29,991 nt of DNA, taken from JBBQKQ01 sp043719155. GTDB lineage: Bacteria; Patescibacteriota; Minisyncoccia; Phycocordibacterales; UBA5272. The notes under the pieces were generated by a model that made no database searches, had not been told where the DNA came from, and was given only the letters and a program-made list of their open reading frames with translations. The stretch lies in the NCBI GenBank assembly GCA_043719155.1, contig JAYSUJ010000023.1, positions 1-29,991 on the forward strand, in the 5' to 3' direction. A program made the translations under genes and the position numbers. Below are positions 14,259-22,174 of the stretch, piece by piece. Numbering within the stretch: position 1 is the stretch's first letter; each line of letters opens with the position of its first letter.

Positions 14259-14870
14259 ATGCAACCAGAAAACATTTTTCAAATTATTGTACTTATCTAC
14301 TCCATTATCTTGCACGAAATTGCACACGGATATGCTGCCTATGCATTTGGAGACAAAACGGCTTATTACCAAAACAGACTTTCACTAAACCCTATTCCCC
14401 ATATCGACCCAGTGGGTAGTATTCTCTTGCCAGCAACTCTCATATTTTCCGGGGCTGGCATCATCATGGGCTGGGCAAAACCGGTGCCAGTAGCCGAGCA
14501 CAACCTAAATCCCTACAAGCTAGGAAATTTCTGTGTATCTTTTGCTGGCGTTTTCATAAACGTAGTTTTAGCTGTGGTTTTCATAGCAATCGGAGCGAGC
14601 TTGGCCGACCTAAGTATTAAAAAGTTGTGTGCCATTGTCGCAATAACTAATTTAGGTTTAGCCATATTTAACCTCATTCCATTTCCCCCAGCAGATGGGT
14701 ACAGAATAATCTCGGTTTTCCTAAATTGGGAGGTTAAGAGAAAAATAGAGAATCTACTCCAAAACTATTTCTTCGCAACTATTATAATAAGTATATTTTT
14801 AGCCAGTCAAATCTTCGTTACTATATTTCCATATTTTCAGAAAATAGTTCTGAAAATTATTTTTAATTAA
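14259..14870 (+). CDS. M50-family site-2-type intramembrane metalloprotease
   Basis: A 203-aa membrane protein of the COG1994/SpoIVFB-like branch. It has the zinc motif HEIAHG (residues 19-24) in the first helix and NLIPFPPADGY near 145, whose Asp is the third metal ligand. There are about five membrane helices and no PDZ or CBS domain. Such enzymes cut membrane-bound regulators or clear membrane fragments, but the substrate cannot be told from the context. A TATAAT box (14232-14237) precedes the ATG by 21 nt without a Shine-Dalgarno sequence. A perfect 9-bp hairpin with a T-rich tail begins inside the last codons. Confidence 0.9.
   Translation: MQPENIFQIIVLIYSIILHEIAHGYAAYAFGDKTAYYQNRLSLNPIPHIDPVGSILLPATLIFSGAGIIMGWAKPVPVAEHNLNPYKLGNFCVSFAGVFINVVLAVVFIAIGASLADLSIKKLCAIVAITNLGLAIFNLIPFPPADGYRIISVFLNWEVKRKIENLLQNYFFATIIISIFLASQIFVTIFPYFQKIVLKIIFN
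14834..14866 (+). terminator. Terminator overlapping the 3' end of the M50 protease gene
   Basis: TTTTCAGAA (14834-14842), a 5-nt loop and TTCTGAAAA (14848-14856), then TTATTTTTAATT. The stem is inside the last codons, an economical arrangement in front of a convergent gene. Confidence 0.6.
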
Positions 14871-14887
14871 AATATAATTATAAAGAA

Positions 14888-15274
14888 CTATTTATTGATT
14901 GATTTTAAAATGTCCTTAACCTTTTCTACCAAATCGTCACCATCATAGTCACTTTTTCTCAAGTACATTGTTGCACCACCCTCCAAAGCTCTTCTTATGT
15001 CGGAATCTTCAGACAAGTTGCTCCAAACAATTATAGGAACTTTTTTAAGGTCAGAATTATCGAAGTTCTCTTTAACGGACTTTAAAACAGAAAAACCATC
15101 CATCTCTGGGAGCATGAGGTCCAAAAGTACAGCATCTGGCTTTTCCTCTTGTACTCTTGTAAGAAAGTCCAAACCATCACCACTGGTAACTACCATAAAA
15201 CCAGCCACTTCAAACCTCAGTCTATAAATTTCCCTTATGTCTTCATTGTCTTCTACCAAAAAAATTTTTTGCAT
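14888..15274 (-). CDS. Stand-alone response regulator (receiver domain only)
   Basis: A 128-aa CheY/Spo0F-like receiver: acidic pair at EDNED, phospho-acceptor Asp in LLDLMLPEMDG, Ser in IIVWSNLSED and Lys in YLRKSDYDG. There is no DNA-binding or output domain, so it must act by protein contact or in a phosphorelay. The ATG at 15274 (MQKIFLVEDN) was chosen: it places the domain start normally, whereas the upstream ATG (15289) would fall within a direct repeat that probably holds the promoter. It is divergent from the histidine kinase at 15323, its likely partner. Confidence 0.92.
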   Translation of the reverse strand: MQKIFLVEDNEDIREIYRLRFEVAGFMVVTSGDGLDFLTRVQEEKPDAVLLDLMLPEMDGFSVLKSVKENFDNSDLKKVPIIVWSNLSEDSDIRRALEGGATMYLRKSDYDGDDLVEKVKDILKSINK

Positions 15275-15285
15275 TTTAGTGATTT

Positions 15286-15314
15286 GCATATATACTTTTT
15301 AGTAAAGCATATAT
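15286..15314. repeat. Direct repeat in the divergent regulator/kinase promoter region
   Basis: GCATATAT occurs at 15286-15293 and 15307-15314, 21 nt apart, about two helical turns. The second copy overlaps the TATATT -10 box (15310-15315) of the kinase gene, which ends 7 nt before its ATG. This could be an operator or simply two -10-like boxes. Confidence 0.4.
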
Positions 15315-15322
15315 TTCTAATT

Positions 15323-17104
15323 ATGAGAAGTTTAAAAAACCAAATTGTTTGGAGACCCGTAATAGCCAGCGCCTTTTTTTTTGTAATTGCTGGGTCAGTG
15401 GGTTTTTACTTGGTTGAAAAAAAAGCAGAAAGCCAAATAGCTGATACTATAGAGTATATAAGGGACAGCAAATTTGCCAGCCTAAACCAAGACAATTTAA
15501 AGTCTGCTTTTAATTTCTCAAGTTTAAATTATACAACTTATATAATAGACGAGAAAGGTGCTTTACTTATACCAGGTAATTTCAAAGTAGATCAACAAAT
15601 TATTGATTTTTGCAGAGCAAACTCTCTTATCGGGAAAAAATTTAGCATAGATGGTCAAAAGAAGTATGTTGCGGTCAGGAAAAACGCGAATCTATGCTTG
15701 GTTGTCGAAAGTAACACAAACGCAGCTCAAATTTTAGGAAGCTTTTCTAACAATATCCTTTTAGGGCTTTTGGCATTAACCAGTTTGTTTCTTTTTGTTT
15801 TTCTTAAACTTAGCTACAGTAAAGTCTATAAACTAGTTAAAAGTGTAAGTGACAACGCTGAAGAAGCATTAGTTTCAAATTGGGACAATATAATGAAACA
15901 AGAGACGAACATAGTTGAGTTACAAAATTTAGCAAAGTATACAAGCTATGTTTTCGACTTGCTAAGACAAAAGTCTGGCAACGAAGGCAGCTCCAAGCTT
16001 GGGGAGATAAAAGATTACCAGTTGAAGTACGGTGCGAAGACGGAAGTAAACAATTCCAATAAGTTTAAACTCGCAGTAGACTCTGCAAAAGATGTAGTAG
16101 TAATTGTAGATAAATTCGGCTACATAAACTATGTTAACAAAAGTCTTACAGGGCTTACAGGCTTAACCCTTAGTGATGTGGAAAACAAGAAAATTACTGA
16201 TCTTTGGCATAAGGAAGATGATGCAAATCTATGGAAAGAAAATTATGAGAAAGTACTTACAACAAAACAAGCAGTGAGCTTTATCTGTTCAGGTTTAAAA
16301 AAACAGGATCTGAAATATGAGTCTGAAGTACAAATCTCGCCCATCAAAAATGAAAATGACTCAGTAGAAAATTTCCTTGTAGTTGAGCGCGATGTTTCAG
16401 AAGAAAAGCAGAAGGAGAGAACAAAAAACGAGTTCATTTCTGTGGTCTCGCACGAATTAAGAACTCCCATGACCATCATACGTGGCTACTCAGCCCTCCT
16501 TTCTGACGGGAAGCTTGGAGAAATCAATGCAAAGCAGAAGCAATACATCGATAAAATTAGTTTTGAAACCGGTAGACTTTTAGAGCTAGCAAACGATATG
16601 TTGGACTTACAAAAGTTTGCATCTGGGAAGATCGAACTAAGGTTTGAAAAGTGCAATATCCCAAGTACTATTAGTAAGATAGTCGAGGATTTCAAAATGG
16701 ATTTTGAGAAAAAGAATTTAACTCTGACTTTTGAAAATAGTCTGAAAAATGAGTACGCAAATATTGACTCAAAATACTTTGAAAGAATTGTCACGAATTT
16801 ATTAACTAACGCCTATAAATACACTGACAAAGGCGGAGTAAAAGTTTTTCTTGTTAATCCGGACCCTAAAAATATAGTTATAGCTGTAAAAGATACCGGT
16901 ATGGGTATAAAGGAGACAGCTTTACCGCATTTGTTTGAAAGATTCTACCAAGCTGAAAACGTAATGCAGAGGAAGCAAGAAGGTTCAGGGCTCGGTCTTT
17001 CAATAGTTAAAAAAGTTATAGAAGCCCACAATGGGATGGTTTGGGTTGAGAGTAAAGAAGGTGTAGGCTCAACTTTTTACGTTGCTATCGCAACTAGCGA
17101 ATAG
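15323..17104 (+). CDS. Membrane sensor histidine kinase with PAS domain
   Basis: A 594-residue two-component sensor. Two membrane helices (about 11-31 and 144-163) enclose an external sensing region of about 110 residues. A cytoplasmic linker leads to a PAS domain (about 245-360, with VVIVDKFGYINYVNKSLTGLTG). The HisKA phospho-acceptor box is FISVVSHELRTPMTI (His377). The HATPase_c domain has an N box NLLTNAYKYT, DTGMGI and GSGLGLSIVKKVIEAH. Start ATG 15323 was chosen because the upstream extension overlaps the divergent regulator gene and lacks signal-like sequence. The single-domain regulator at 14888 is the obvious partner. The signal sensed is unknown. Confidence 0.94.
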   Translation: MRSLKNQIVWRPVIASAFFFVIAGSVGFYLVEKKAESQIADTIEYIRDSKFASLNQDNLKSAFNFSSLNYTTYIIDEKGALLIPGNFKVDQQIIDFCRANSLIGKKFSIDGQKKYVAVRKNANLCLVVESNTNAAQILGSFSNNILLGLLALTSLFLFVFLKLSYSKVYKLVKSVSDNAEEALVSNWDNIMKQETNIVELQNLAKYTSYVFDLLRQKSGNEGSSKLGEIKDYQLKYGAKTEVNNSNKFKLAVDSAKDVVVIVDKFGYINYVNKSLTGLTGLTLSDVENKKITDLWHKEDDANLWKENYEKVLTTKQAVSFICSGLKKQDLKYESEVQISPIKNENDSVENFLVVERDVSEEKQKERTKNEFISVVSHELRTPMTIIRGYSALLSDGKLGEINAKQKQYIDKISFETGRLLELANDMLDLQKFASGKIELRFEKCNIPSTISKIVEDFKMDFEKKNLTLTFENSLKNEYANIDSKYFERIVTNLLTNAYKYTDKGGVKVFLVNPDPKNIVIAVKDTGMGIKETALPHLFERFYQAENVMQRKQEGSGLGLSIVKKVIEAHNGMVWVESKEGVGSTFYVAIATSE

Positions 17105-17157
17105 TGAATTTCTAGGCTATTATTTTTAGTTTATTTGTGGTAAAATAATATTCGAAA

Positions 17158-17228
17158 CGGGGTGTAGTATATTGGTAGTATATATGCTTTGGGAGCATAA
17201 GGGCAGAGTTCGATTCTCTGCACCCCGA
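17158..17228 (+). tRNA. tRNA-Pro (anticodon TGG)
   Basis: Acceptor CGGGGTG pairs with CACCCCG (C1-G72 is typical of bacterial tRNA-Pro). The anticodon arm TATGC-TTTGGGA-GCATA gives TGG. The T arm is GCAGAG-TTCGATT-CTCTGC. The discriminator is A and there is no CCA. Length is 71 nt. Confidence 0.96.
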
Positions 17229-17235
17229 CTAAAAA

Positions 17236-17270
17236 GAAAAAACAGTTCAACTCAATGAACTGTTTTTTCT
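17236..17270. terminator. Bidirectional terminator between tRNA-Pro and mscL
   Basis: A 13-bp perfect stem: 17237-17249 (A tract plus CAGTTCA) with 17256-17268 (TGAACTG plus T tract). The loop is ACTCAA. A/T tracts on both sides serve both convergent genes. Confidence 0.85.
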
Positions 17271-17290
17271 TTTAGAAAACCTTAGAAAGG

Positions 17291-17599
17291 CTAAGCTTTT
17301 TTGTCCATCTTGTTTAGTGGACTTTTAACGAAGACGAGATACACCACAGCAAGCACAGCTAACAAATCTATTGAGCTAGATATAACTGCCCCATATTTAA
17401 AAGTAATAGTTGTAAGTGGAACTGTGTACGAAAGACTTGCCAAGTCCCCAGCTGCACCAGTGATATAACCAATTAAAGGATTCAATAAATTTTCCACCAA
17501 ACTGGAAACCATTTTTGTTACAGCTCCACCAGTTACGATACCAACAGCCAAACCAATAACACCTTTTTCTCTTATGAAATTTGCAAATTCTGTGATCAT
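17291..17599 (-). CDS. mscL: Large-conductance mechanosensitive channel MscL
   Basis: A 102-aa homopentameric channel that releases solutes on hypo-osmotic shock. The N-terminus MITEFANFIREKGVIGLAVGIVTGGAVTKMVSSLVENLLNP is the conserved S1/TM1 gate region, with small residues (G, A) in the pore helix. A periplasmic loop and TM2 (ISSSIDLLAVLAVVYLVFV) follow. The tail is short, lacking the long C-terminal helix bundle of E. coli MscL (136 aa), but normal for compact versions. It is a single gene ended by a shared terminator. Confidence 0.93.
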   Translation of the reverse strand: MITEFANFIREKGVIGLAVGIVTGGAVTKMVSSLVENLLNPLIGYITGAAGDLASLSYTVPLTTITFKYGAVISSSIDLLAVLAVVYLVFVKSPLNKMDKKA

Positions 17600-17679
17600 A
17601 AATTATTTTTATATTGTAAGTCTATAAATTAATTAATTATTATAGATATTTAAAGTATAACATACAGAATCTAAACATG

Positions 17680-17751
17680 TGACCCCTGCGAGAGTCGAAC
17701 TCGCCTTCTCACATTGAAAACGTGATGTCCTAACCGATAGACGAAGGGGCC
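17680..17751 (-). tRNA. tRNA-Glu (anticodon TTC)
   Basis: Read on the minus strand, acceptor GGCCCCT pairs with AGGGGTC (one G-U). The anticodon arm TCACG-TTTTCAA-TGTGA gives TTC. The T arm is GCGAG-TTCGACT-CTCGC. The discriminator is A and CCA is not encoded. Length is 72 nt. Confidence 0.94.
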
Positions 17752-17808
17752 AGTTATCAAACACAAAAGTATTATAACATATAGCCTGCAAAAATCTAGA
17801 CACAATGC

Positions 17809-17832
17809 AAAAGCCACTTTAAAGTGACTTTT
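17809..17832 (-). terminator. Terminator of the HU gene
   Basis: A stem built on the palindrome CACTTTAAAGTG (17815-17826) extended by AAAAG/CTTTT. On the minus strand it ends in TTTTG. It is moderately strong. Confidence 0.55.
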
Positions 17833-17856
17833 GTGAAATGTAAAAATTTTGGAAAA

Positions 17857-18135
17857 CTATTTTGCAGCCACAATATCTTTCAAGGCTTTTGCAACACGAA
17901 ACTTTACAACTCTAGTTGCTGGGACAGCTACTGCTGCTCCTGTCTTTGGATTTCTCGCCATTCTTGCCTTTCTAGTTTTTGTAGAAAATGCACCGAGACC
18001 AGCAATTGTTACCTCATCGTTTTTCTTAAGTGACTTTGTGATTGCATCTAAAATGGCCTCCATTATTTCTTCGGCACCACTTTTTGTACCATTTGTAACA
18101 CCTTGTATAACTTCAACTAAAGCTTGCTTGTTCAT
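17857..18135 (-). CDS. HU-family nucleoid DNA-binding protein
   Basis: A 92-residue histone-like protein, a dimer that bends and compacts DNA. The family order is clear: N-terminal helices MNKQALVEVIQGVTNGTKSGAEEI, the turn VTIAGLGAFSTKTRKARMARNPKTG, the flexible beta-arm and C-terminal FRVAKALKDIV. ATG 18135 was chosen because HU proteins begin MNK-x-x-L; the upstream in-frame ATG adds nine atypical residues. A promoter with TTTACA, 18 nt and TATACT lies about 60 nt upstream. A DNA-binding role at the candidate origin is possible but not shown. Confidence 0.94.
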   Translation of the reverse strand: MNKQALVEVIQGVTNGTKSGAEEIMEAILDAITKSLKKNDEVTIAGLGAFSTKTRKARMARNPKTGAAVAVPATRVVKFRVAKALKDIVAAK

Positions 18136-18192
18136 ATTAAATTTAAATTGTTTATGACTCAAATTCTTTTAAATTTTTGAATCTTGTTTTAT

Positions 18193-18222
18193 AGTATACG
18201 CAAAATAAGGGTTTTTTGTAAA
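18193..18222 (-). promoter_or_regulatory. Promoter of the HU gene
   Basis: Minus strand TTTACA (18217-18222), an 18-nt spacer and TATACT (18193-18198). The leader is about 50-60 nt. Confidence 0.5.
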
Positions 18223-18226
18223 GTAC

Positions 18227-18255
18227 TTGACAACTTTAAAACATAGTTGTAATAT
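18227..18255 (+). promoter_or_regulatory. Strong sigma70-type promoter cut off from its gene by the IS30 element
   Basis: TTGACA (18227-18232), exactly 17 nt, TAATAT (18250-18255), pointing rightward into the 3' end of the transposase. The first rightward gene beyond the element is the SPFH gene at 19409. Its natural target is inferred to be that gene before the element inserted. Confidence 0.5.
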
Positions 18256-18262
18256 TAATAGT

Positions 18263-19305
18263 GGCCATAGGGCCTAAATTCTGTACTGAACCGCAACTCT
18301 CTCCGGTATCTCAGTTATGATACCACACTCCAAAGACACCTCGTATGCACTTTTGTAGCCGAGGCTTTTTCTTTTCTTGTGATTAAGAAAGTTTAAACAA
18401 TTTTGATAGGCCAATTCTGTAATTGTTTCTAAATTAGTTCCGCTAGGTAGACACCATTTTCGCAATAGTCCAATTGATTGTTCTACCAGTGGTTTTTCCC
18501 ATGGATGATGTGGTGCACAAAAGTAAGAAGGAATTAAAAATTGCTCATGCAATCTGTTTTCAATTCCATTGTCTAGGGTTAAATCATCCACTGGAATATT
18601 TTTAAGTAAATGATTAACTGAATTTTTCATCTCCTCTCCCTTCATAGAATTTAATCTATTACCCAACATTAATTTAGTTTTTTGGATAACAATCATGGAA
18701 GCTGCAGCTGTGGATTGTCTTCCAGAGACTAGAGTATCACCTTCTGCGTGTATTCCTTCAATAGGCCTCCATTCTAGGGGAACTCTGTTAGGAATCAATT
18801 CTCTTTTTGTCTTCTTTTTCTGTGGCTTTTTTCGTTTTCTTCTGGTACATAAATATTTACAATACCTATCTCCATACACACTGTACAACCATTTGTAGAT
18901 GGCATCTTTTCCGATTTTTAGACCTTCTAACTGTAACATCCCAGCAATTTCATCTGGTGATCTACCTCCTTTAATTTCTTTGATAATTCTAGTTTGCAAA
19001 ACAGTATCAGTTTCCACTTTCATACCTTGATACTTAGAATTACATCTCTTTATTCTAGCTTTGGCATTAGCACTCAGGGCATTGTAGACACCAGTTTCTA
19101 AACTTCTTCTAGATATTTCTCTAGAAATTGCAGACTTAGATTTATCTAATACTTTTGCAATTTCTTGTTGCTCATAACCTTGTTTTAATAATATTTCAAT
19201 TCTGTCACGGTCATTTTGAGTGATGTGACCAAATTCTCTTTTCTTCCCCAAAGGAATTGGATTCTCTTGCATAGTGGTATTTTACAATACCGGTTTGCTA
19301 GTGCC
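18263..19305 (-). mobile_element. IS30-family insertion sequence (boundaries tentative)
   Basis: One intact transposase gene with short flanks. Imperfect terminal repeats can be proposed at 18263-18292 and 19276-19305 (shared words GGC, TAG, TGTA and ACC in order), giving about 1.04 kb, a usual IS30 size. The match is weak and no target duplication is evident, so the ends are uncertain. Confidence 0.5.
18274..19272 (-). CDS. IS30-family transposase
   Basis: A 332-aa DDE transposase. An N-terminal helix-turn-helix (residues 17-57, with QQEIAKVLDKSKSAISREISRR) recognises the element ends. The catalytic triad fits Asp179 in HAEGDTL, Asp234 in LTLDNGIE and Glu264 in KPLVEQSIGLLRKW, followed by the typical LNHKKRKSLGYKSAYEV end. 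The spacing between the last two acidic residues is a few residues shorter than the usual D(33)E. There is no frameshift or stop, so it is probably active or recently so. Only this copy is in the window. It lies between HU and the SPFH gene. Confidence 0.93.
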   Translation of the reverse strand: MQENPIPLGKKREFGHITQNDRDRIEILLKQGYEQQEIAKVLDKSKSAISREISRRSLETGVYNALSANAKARIKRCNSKYQGMKVETDTVLQTRIIKEIKGGRSPDEIAGMLQLEGLKIGKDAIYKWLYSVYGDRYCKYLCTRRKRKKPQKKKTKRELIPNRVPLEWRPIEGIHAEGDTLVSGRQSTAAASMIVIQKTKLMLGNRLNSMKGEEMKNSVNHLLKNIPVDDLTLDNGIENRLHEQFLIPSYFCAPHHPWEKPLVEQSIGLLRKWCLPSGTNLETITELAYQNCLNFLNHKKRKSLGYKSAYEVSLECGIITEIPERVAVQYRI

Positions 19306-19408
19306 CTCTAAGGAGCAAGCTCCCTAGAAACCCACTAGTGCTAGTTGCATTTCAAACTAGAATTTTAGTGAAACCTGTAGTGGGAATCGCTAGTAGGAGA
19401 GGCATCAC

Positions 19409-20362
19409 ATGCCACTTAACGAAGCCCAGATTTGGGCGACAATTATGCTGTTCTTGAAGCTTTCCGGCTTCGCAGTGGGTCTCTGGATGATAGCTAAAAT
19501 TGTTTTCGGCACGTTCTTTACTGTCGAACAACAAACCGCTGTCTCGATCGAACGATTCAGAAAGTTTGTGCGCGTTGCACCGACCGGACTGAATTTCAAG
19601 ATCCCTTTCATCGACAAAGTCGCAAGGCTTGTGTCGCTGGAGCAGAAAACCCTGCGTGCTCATGGCTCCTACGTCACCAAAGACAGGGCCAGCGCCGACC
19701 TCACGGTCGACGTGCTGCATCGTGTGGACCCTGCAAAGGTTTTCGACGCGCTGTATCGCTTGGAAAATGTCGACTCGCAAATGCAGGCTTACGTTTCCAA
19801 CGTGGTCCGCTCGCAAGTCGCCAAAATGGACCTGGACGAGCTGTTTTCCTCGCAAGAGGACATCGGCAACCAGATTCGGGAACAGTTGTCGGCAAAATTT
19901 GCCGACTTCGGCTACGTCATTGTTGCCACACCTATCACCTCGGTTAAGCCCGAGTCTAAGGTTACGGCCGCAATGAATGACATCAACGCTGCAAGGCGCG
20001 AGCAAGAAGCTGCAACGGCGCGAGGCGAAGCGGAGAAGATCCGTGTTGTCAAGTCAGCCGAAGCTGAAGCTGAACGCAAACGCCAAGACGGCAAAGGTGT
20101 CGCTGATATGGCGAGTGAAATCGCCAAGGGTCGTCGCAATCAGATGATGGAACTCCAGGCAGCTGGAATGAAACCGGACGAAGCGGCTACTCTCTTGATG
20201 TTCCTCCTCTACATGGAGACACTCAAGGATTCGGCAGCCAACGGAAAAAGCCATGTGATCATGATGCCTTCGGGGCCAACGGCCGCCAAAGACACCATGC
20301 AGGCTATCCGTGACTCGGTGTTCCTGTCCCACGAAATGGGACACACACCAGCGACAGCGTAA
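19409..20362 (+). CDS. SPFH/stomatin-prohibitin-like membrane protein, foreign base composition
   Basis: A 317-aa protein. An N-terminal hydrophobic segment (about 12-38) is followed by an SPFH/band 7 domain (about 38-200; TVEQQTAVSIERFRKFVRVAPTGLNFKIPFIDKV is the band 7 entry). A charged helical region (AARREQEAATARGEAEKIR and AEAEAERKRQDGKG) likely forms a coiled coil, and a short tail follows. SPFH proteins form ring or cage scaffolds in membranes and can control proteases (HflK/HflC), but the partner here is unknown. It is by far the most G+C-rich gene in the window and uses GC-ending codons, a clear sign of transfer. AGGAG lies about 10 nt before the ATG and a strong terminator follows. 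Its likely promoter now sits on the far side of the IS30 element. Confidence 0.88.
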   Translation: MPLNEAQIWATIMLFLKLSGFAVGLWMIAKIVFGTFFTVEQQTAVSIERFRKFVRVAPTGLNFKIPFIDKVARLVSLEQKTLRAHGSYVTKDRASADLTVDVLHRVDPAKVFDALYRLENVDSQMQAYVSNVVRSQVAKMDLDELFSSQEDIGNQIREQLSAKFADFGYVIVATPITSVKPESKVTAAMNDINAARREQEAATARGEAEKIRVVKSAEAEAERKRQDGKGVADMASEIAKGRRNQMMELQAAGMKPDEAATLLMFLLYMETLKDSAANGKSHVIMMPSGPTAAKDTMQAIRDSVFLSHEMGHTPATA

Positions 20363-20376
20363 GTTGACGCGAGAAG

Positions 20377-20415
20377 ACCGCCCCAAACCATTTACAGGTT
20401 TGAGGCGGTTTAATT
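20377..20415 (+). terminator. Terminator of the SPFH gene
   Basis: A 13-position stem with one mismatch (20377-20389 with 20397-20409, ACCGCC and CAAACC halves), loop ATTTACA, then TTAATTTT on the plus strand. Confidence 0.8.
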
Positions 20416-20424
20416 TTGCAGTTT

Positions 20425-22146
20425 TTACAATTTATACGGGTCTACCCCACCACTTGTTGCCCCATTGGTAATGTTGGTTTTACCACCGCTGGAAACTCCC
20501 TTGTTTAGAGCTTTTATTTTATCTTGTAAAGCCTGCATCCTCTCTTCTTTGGTTTTTGGCATTAACTCTTCTTTAAAAGGGTTGGTTTCAAAAGTGGTTG
20601 TAGGTTGGGCATGCACCAGGTTTGTGATAGCTGGCTGGGTGTCATAATTGACAGGCGCGTCCTCTACTTTTTCACTTTTGACTCCTTCATTTTTTAAAAA
20701 CTCTAAATCTTCAAGTAAGGTTTGGCGTAGTGAGTCTTTTTGGGAAATGTTTTTTACGTCAATTTTTTTCTCTTCGTTTACACCTGGAAAAACCAAAGTC
20801 GCAGTTTTAGGCTGCTGAGCATCTTTTATTTTACTGTCAGATTTGTTTATGAGTTCGTCCAAGGTCAAACCCTGTTTTGCTGAGGTTGTAGTCTCTTGGG
20901 GTTTTATATTTGCTTCCTCTTTTACCCTAGTTTCAACTATGGAGTCTAAAGTGTCTGCGGAAACTGTAGAAGAAATAACGGGGCTGTCGGCAAGGTCTGT
21001 CTTTTTTTGAATTGGGATAGCCGAAGAAACAGAGGTGACTTGTACATTGCCAGAAAGATTTGGAATTTGATCTGGTCTTTTTTTATTTCCCCCATCTCTA
21101 TCTCTATTCTCTTCATTCTTGGCTATATCCACTTTTCTCTCTTTGTCTATTTTTATTTGTTGCTCACTTTTATTTGGTTTTTGGTTTTGATTTTGACTAT
21201 TACTATTATTTTGACCAGAGTTTTTGTTTTGATTGTTTGGTTGTGGAGTGCCAAAAATACTTTCTAGTGGCTTTACACCTTGCAGGTTTTTGATAAGTTT
21301 TTTGTGCTCTTCGTTCTCTCTTTCTGCCCTCTCAAGTCTTTTTGTCAGTTCTTTAAGTTGGGCACTGATGTCATCGGCTTTGTTTGTGCCAGTATCAGCA
21401 ACTCCAAAACGAGAGTTCACAAGTTTGTTGATACTCTCTGTCAACACGTCCAACTTGTTTTCTAAATTATTTGGACTTTGAAGACTATTTGGCACAACCT
21501 CTTCTGTTACTGTTGTTGCAGTCTGGGTTGGCATTTCTACTGGAGTGTCTTTTTTGCCAAAATCTTTGTCCCAGTCAAAACTACTTTTTACACTTGTATT
21601 TTTTGGGGCTGCAACAGACTGCCCAGAGCTATCTTTGCTTCCAAACCAGTCCTCAACTTTTTTTATTTGGGCGTGGCCGGAAACGTTTTGAGGTTCAACA
21701 GGCTTACTCATGGGTACAACAGGTTTTGGAGCTGGAGCGGTTGTTGTTGTTGTTGTTGTTGTTGTTGATGTTGCTGCTGCAGTAGCTTGGGGTTTTCCAC
21801 CGTTTATTTTTTTGTCCAAGTCTTCTTTCTGTTTTCTGGCAATTACAAGTTCTGGGTCAAAAGGATTTAAAATTTCAAGCTCAGCCTCAGCGGCTATTCT
21901 ATTCCCTACTCTTTGGTCTACTCCGGTGGCTTTGATAATATTTTCGGCTAGTTGGTCTTTGGTGATGAGACCCAAGCACACATCTTCGACAGCCGGTTCT
22001 AGCTCGGCAACTTGGTCGGCATTTAATCCATGGCGAGAGCCAATAGCCGAAACCAGAATAGCTAAACGGCCAGACAAAACAAGGTCTTTTAGACCTTCTG
22101 GCAAATTGTTATACATTTCTGCATAATGCTCTTCTGTGTATTGCAT
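20425..22146 (-). CDS. Low-complexity coiled-coil protein of unknown function (573 aa)
   Basis: I do not recognise the family. Residues 1-110 form a compact, mostly helical acidic domain (LPEGLKDLVLSGRLAILVSAIG, AELEPAVEDVCLGLITKDQLAENI). A poly-Thr linker encoded by nine GTT/AAC repeats follows. The rest is largely disordered (Asn/Gln/Lys-rich) with one predicted coiled coil (DDISAQLKELTKRLERAERENEEHKKL) and a short Pro/Lys-rich tail. No signal peptide or membrane helix is visible, so it is cytoplasmic. ATG 22146 was chosen over a TTG two codons upstream. The promoter is TTGCCC, 17 nt, TATACT. Its position next to exported-protein genes may mean a scaffold or adaptor role, which is speculation. 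Confidence 0.75.
   Translation of the reverse strand: MQYTEEHYAEMYNNLPEGLKDLVLSGRLAILVSAIGSRHGLNADQVAELEPAVEDVCLGLITKDQLAENIIKATGVDQRVGNRIAAEAELEILNPFDPELVIARKQKEDLDKKINGGKPQATAAATSTTTTTTTTTAPAPKPVVPMSKPVEPQNVSGHAQIKKVEDWFGSKDSSGQSVAAPKNTSVKSSFDWDKDFGKKDTPVEMPTQTATTVTEEVVPNSLQSPNNLENKLDVLTESINKLVNSRFGVADTGTNKADDISAQLKELTKRLERAERENEEHKKLIKNLQGVKPLESIFGTPQPNNQNKNSGQNNSNSQNQNQKPNKSEQQIKIDKERKVDIAKNEENRDRDGGNKKRPDQIPNLSGNVQVTSVSSAIPIQKKTDLADSPVISSTVSADTLDSIVETRVKEEANIKPQETTTSAKQGLTLDELINKSDSKIKDAQQPKTATLVFPGVNEEKKIDVKNISQKDSLRQTLLEDLEFLKNEGVKSEKVEDAPVNYDTQPAITNLVHAQPTTTFETNPFKEELMPKTKEERMQALQDKIKALNKGVSSGGKTNITNGATSGGVDPYKL
21740..21766. repeat. (GTT)9 trinucleotide microsatellite
   Basis: Nine uninterrupted GTT units encode the poly-Thr run of the 573-aa protein on the minus strand. 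Length changes would keep the frame. Confidence 0.9.
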
Positions 22147-22174
22147 AAACAATAGTCGCTATTTTATATTTTTT

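Noticed and set aside
19383..19395. GGAATCGCTAGTA, identical to a short conserved 16S rRNA word
   Set aside because: Only 13 nt match and no other rRNA sequence is around; treated as chance.
19352..20005. Minus-strand open frame of 217 codons opposite the SPFH gene
   Set aside because: High G+C makes stops rare on both strands; the plus-strand frame gives a clear SPFH domain.
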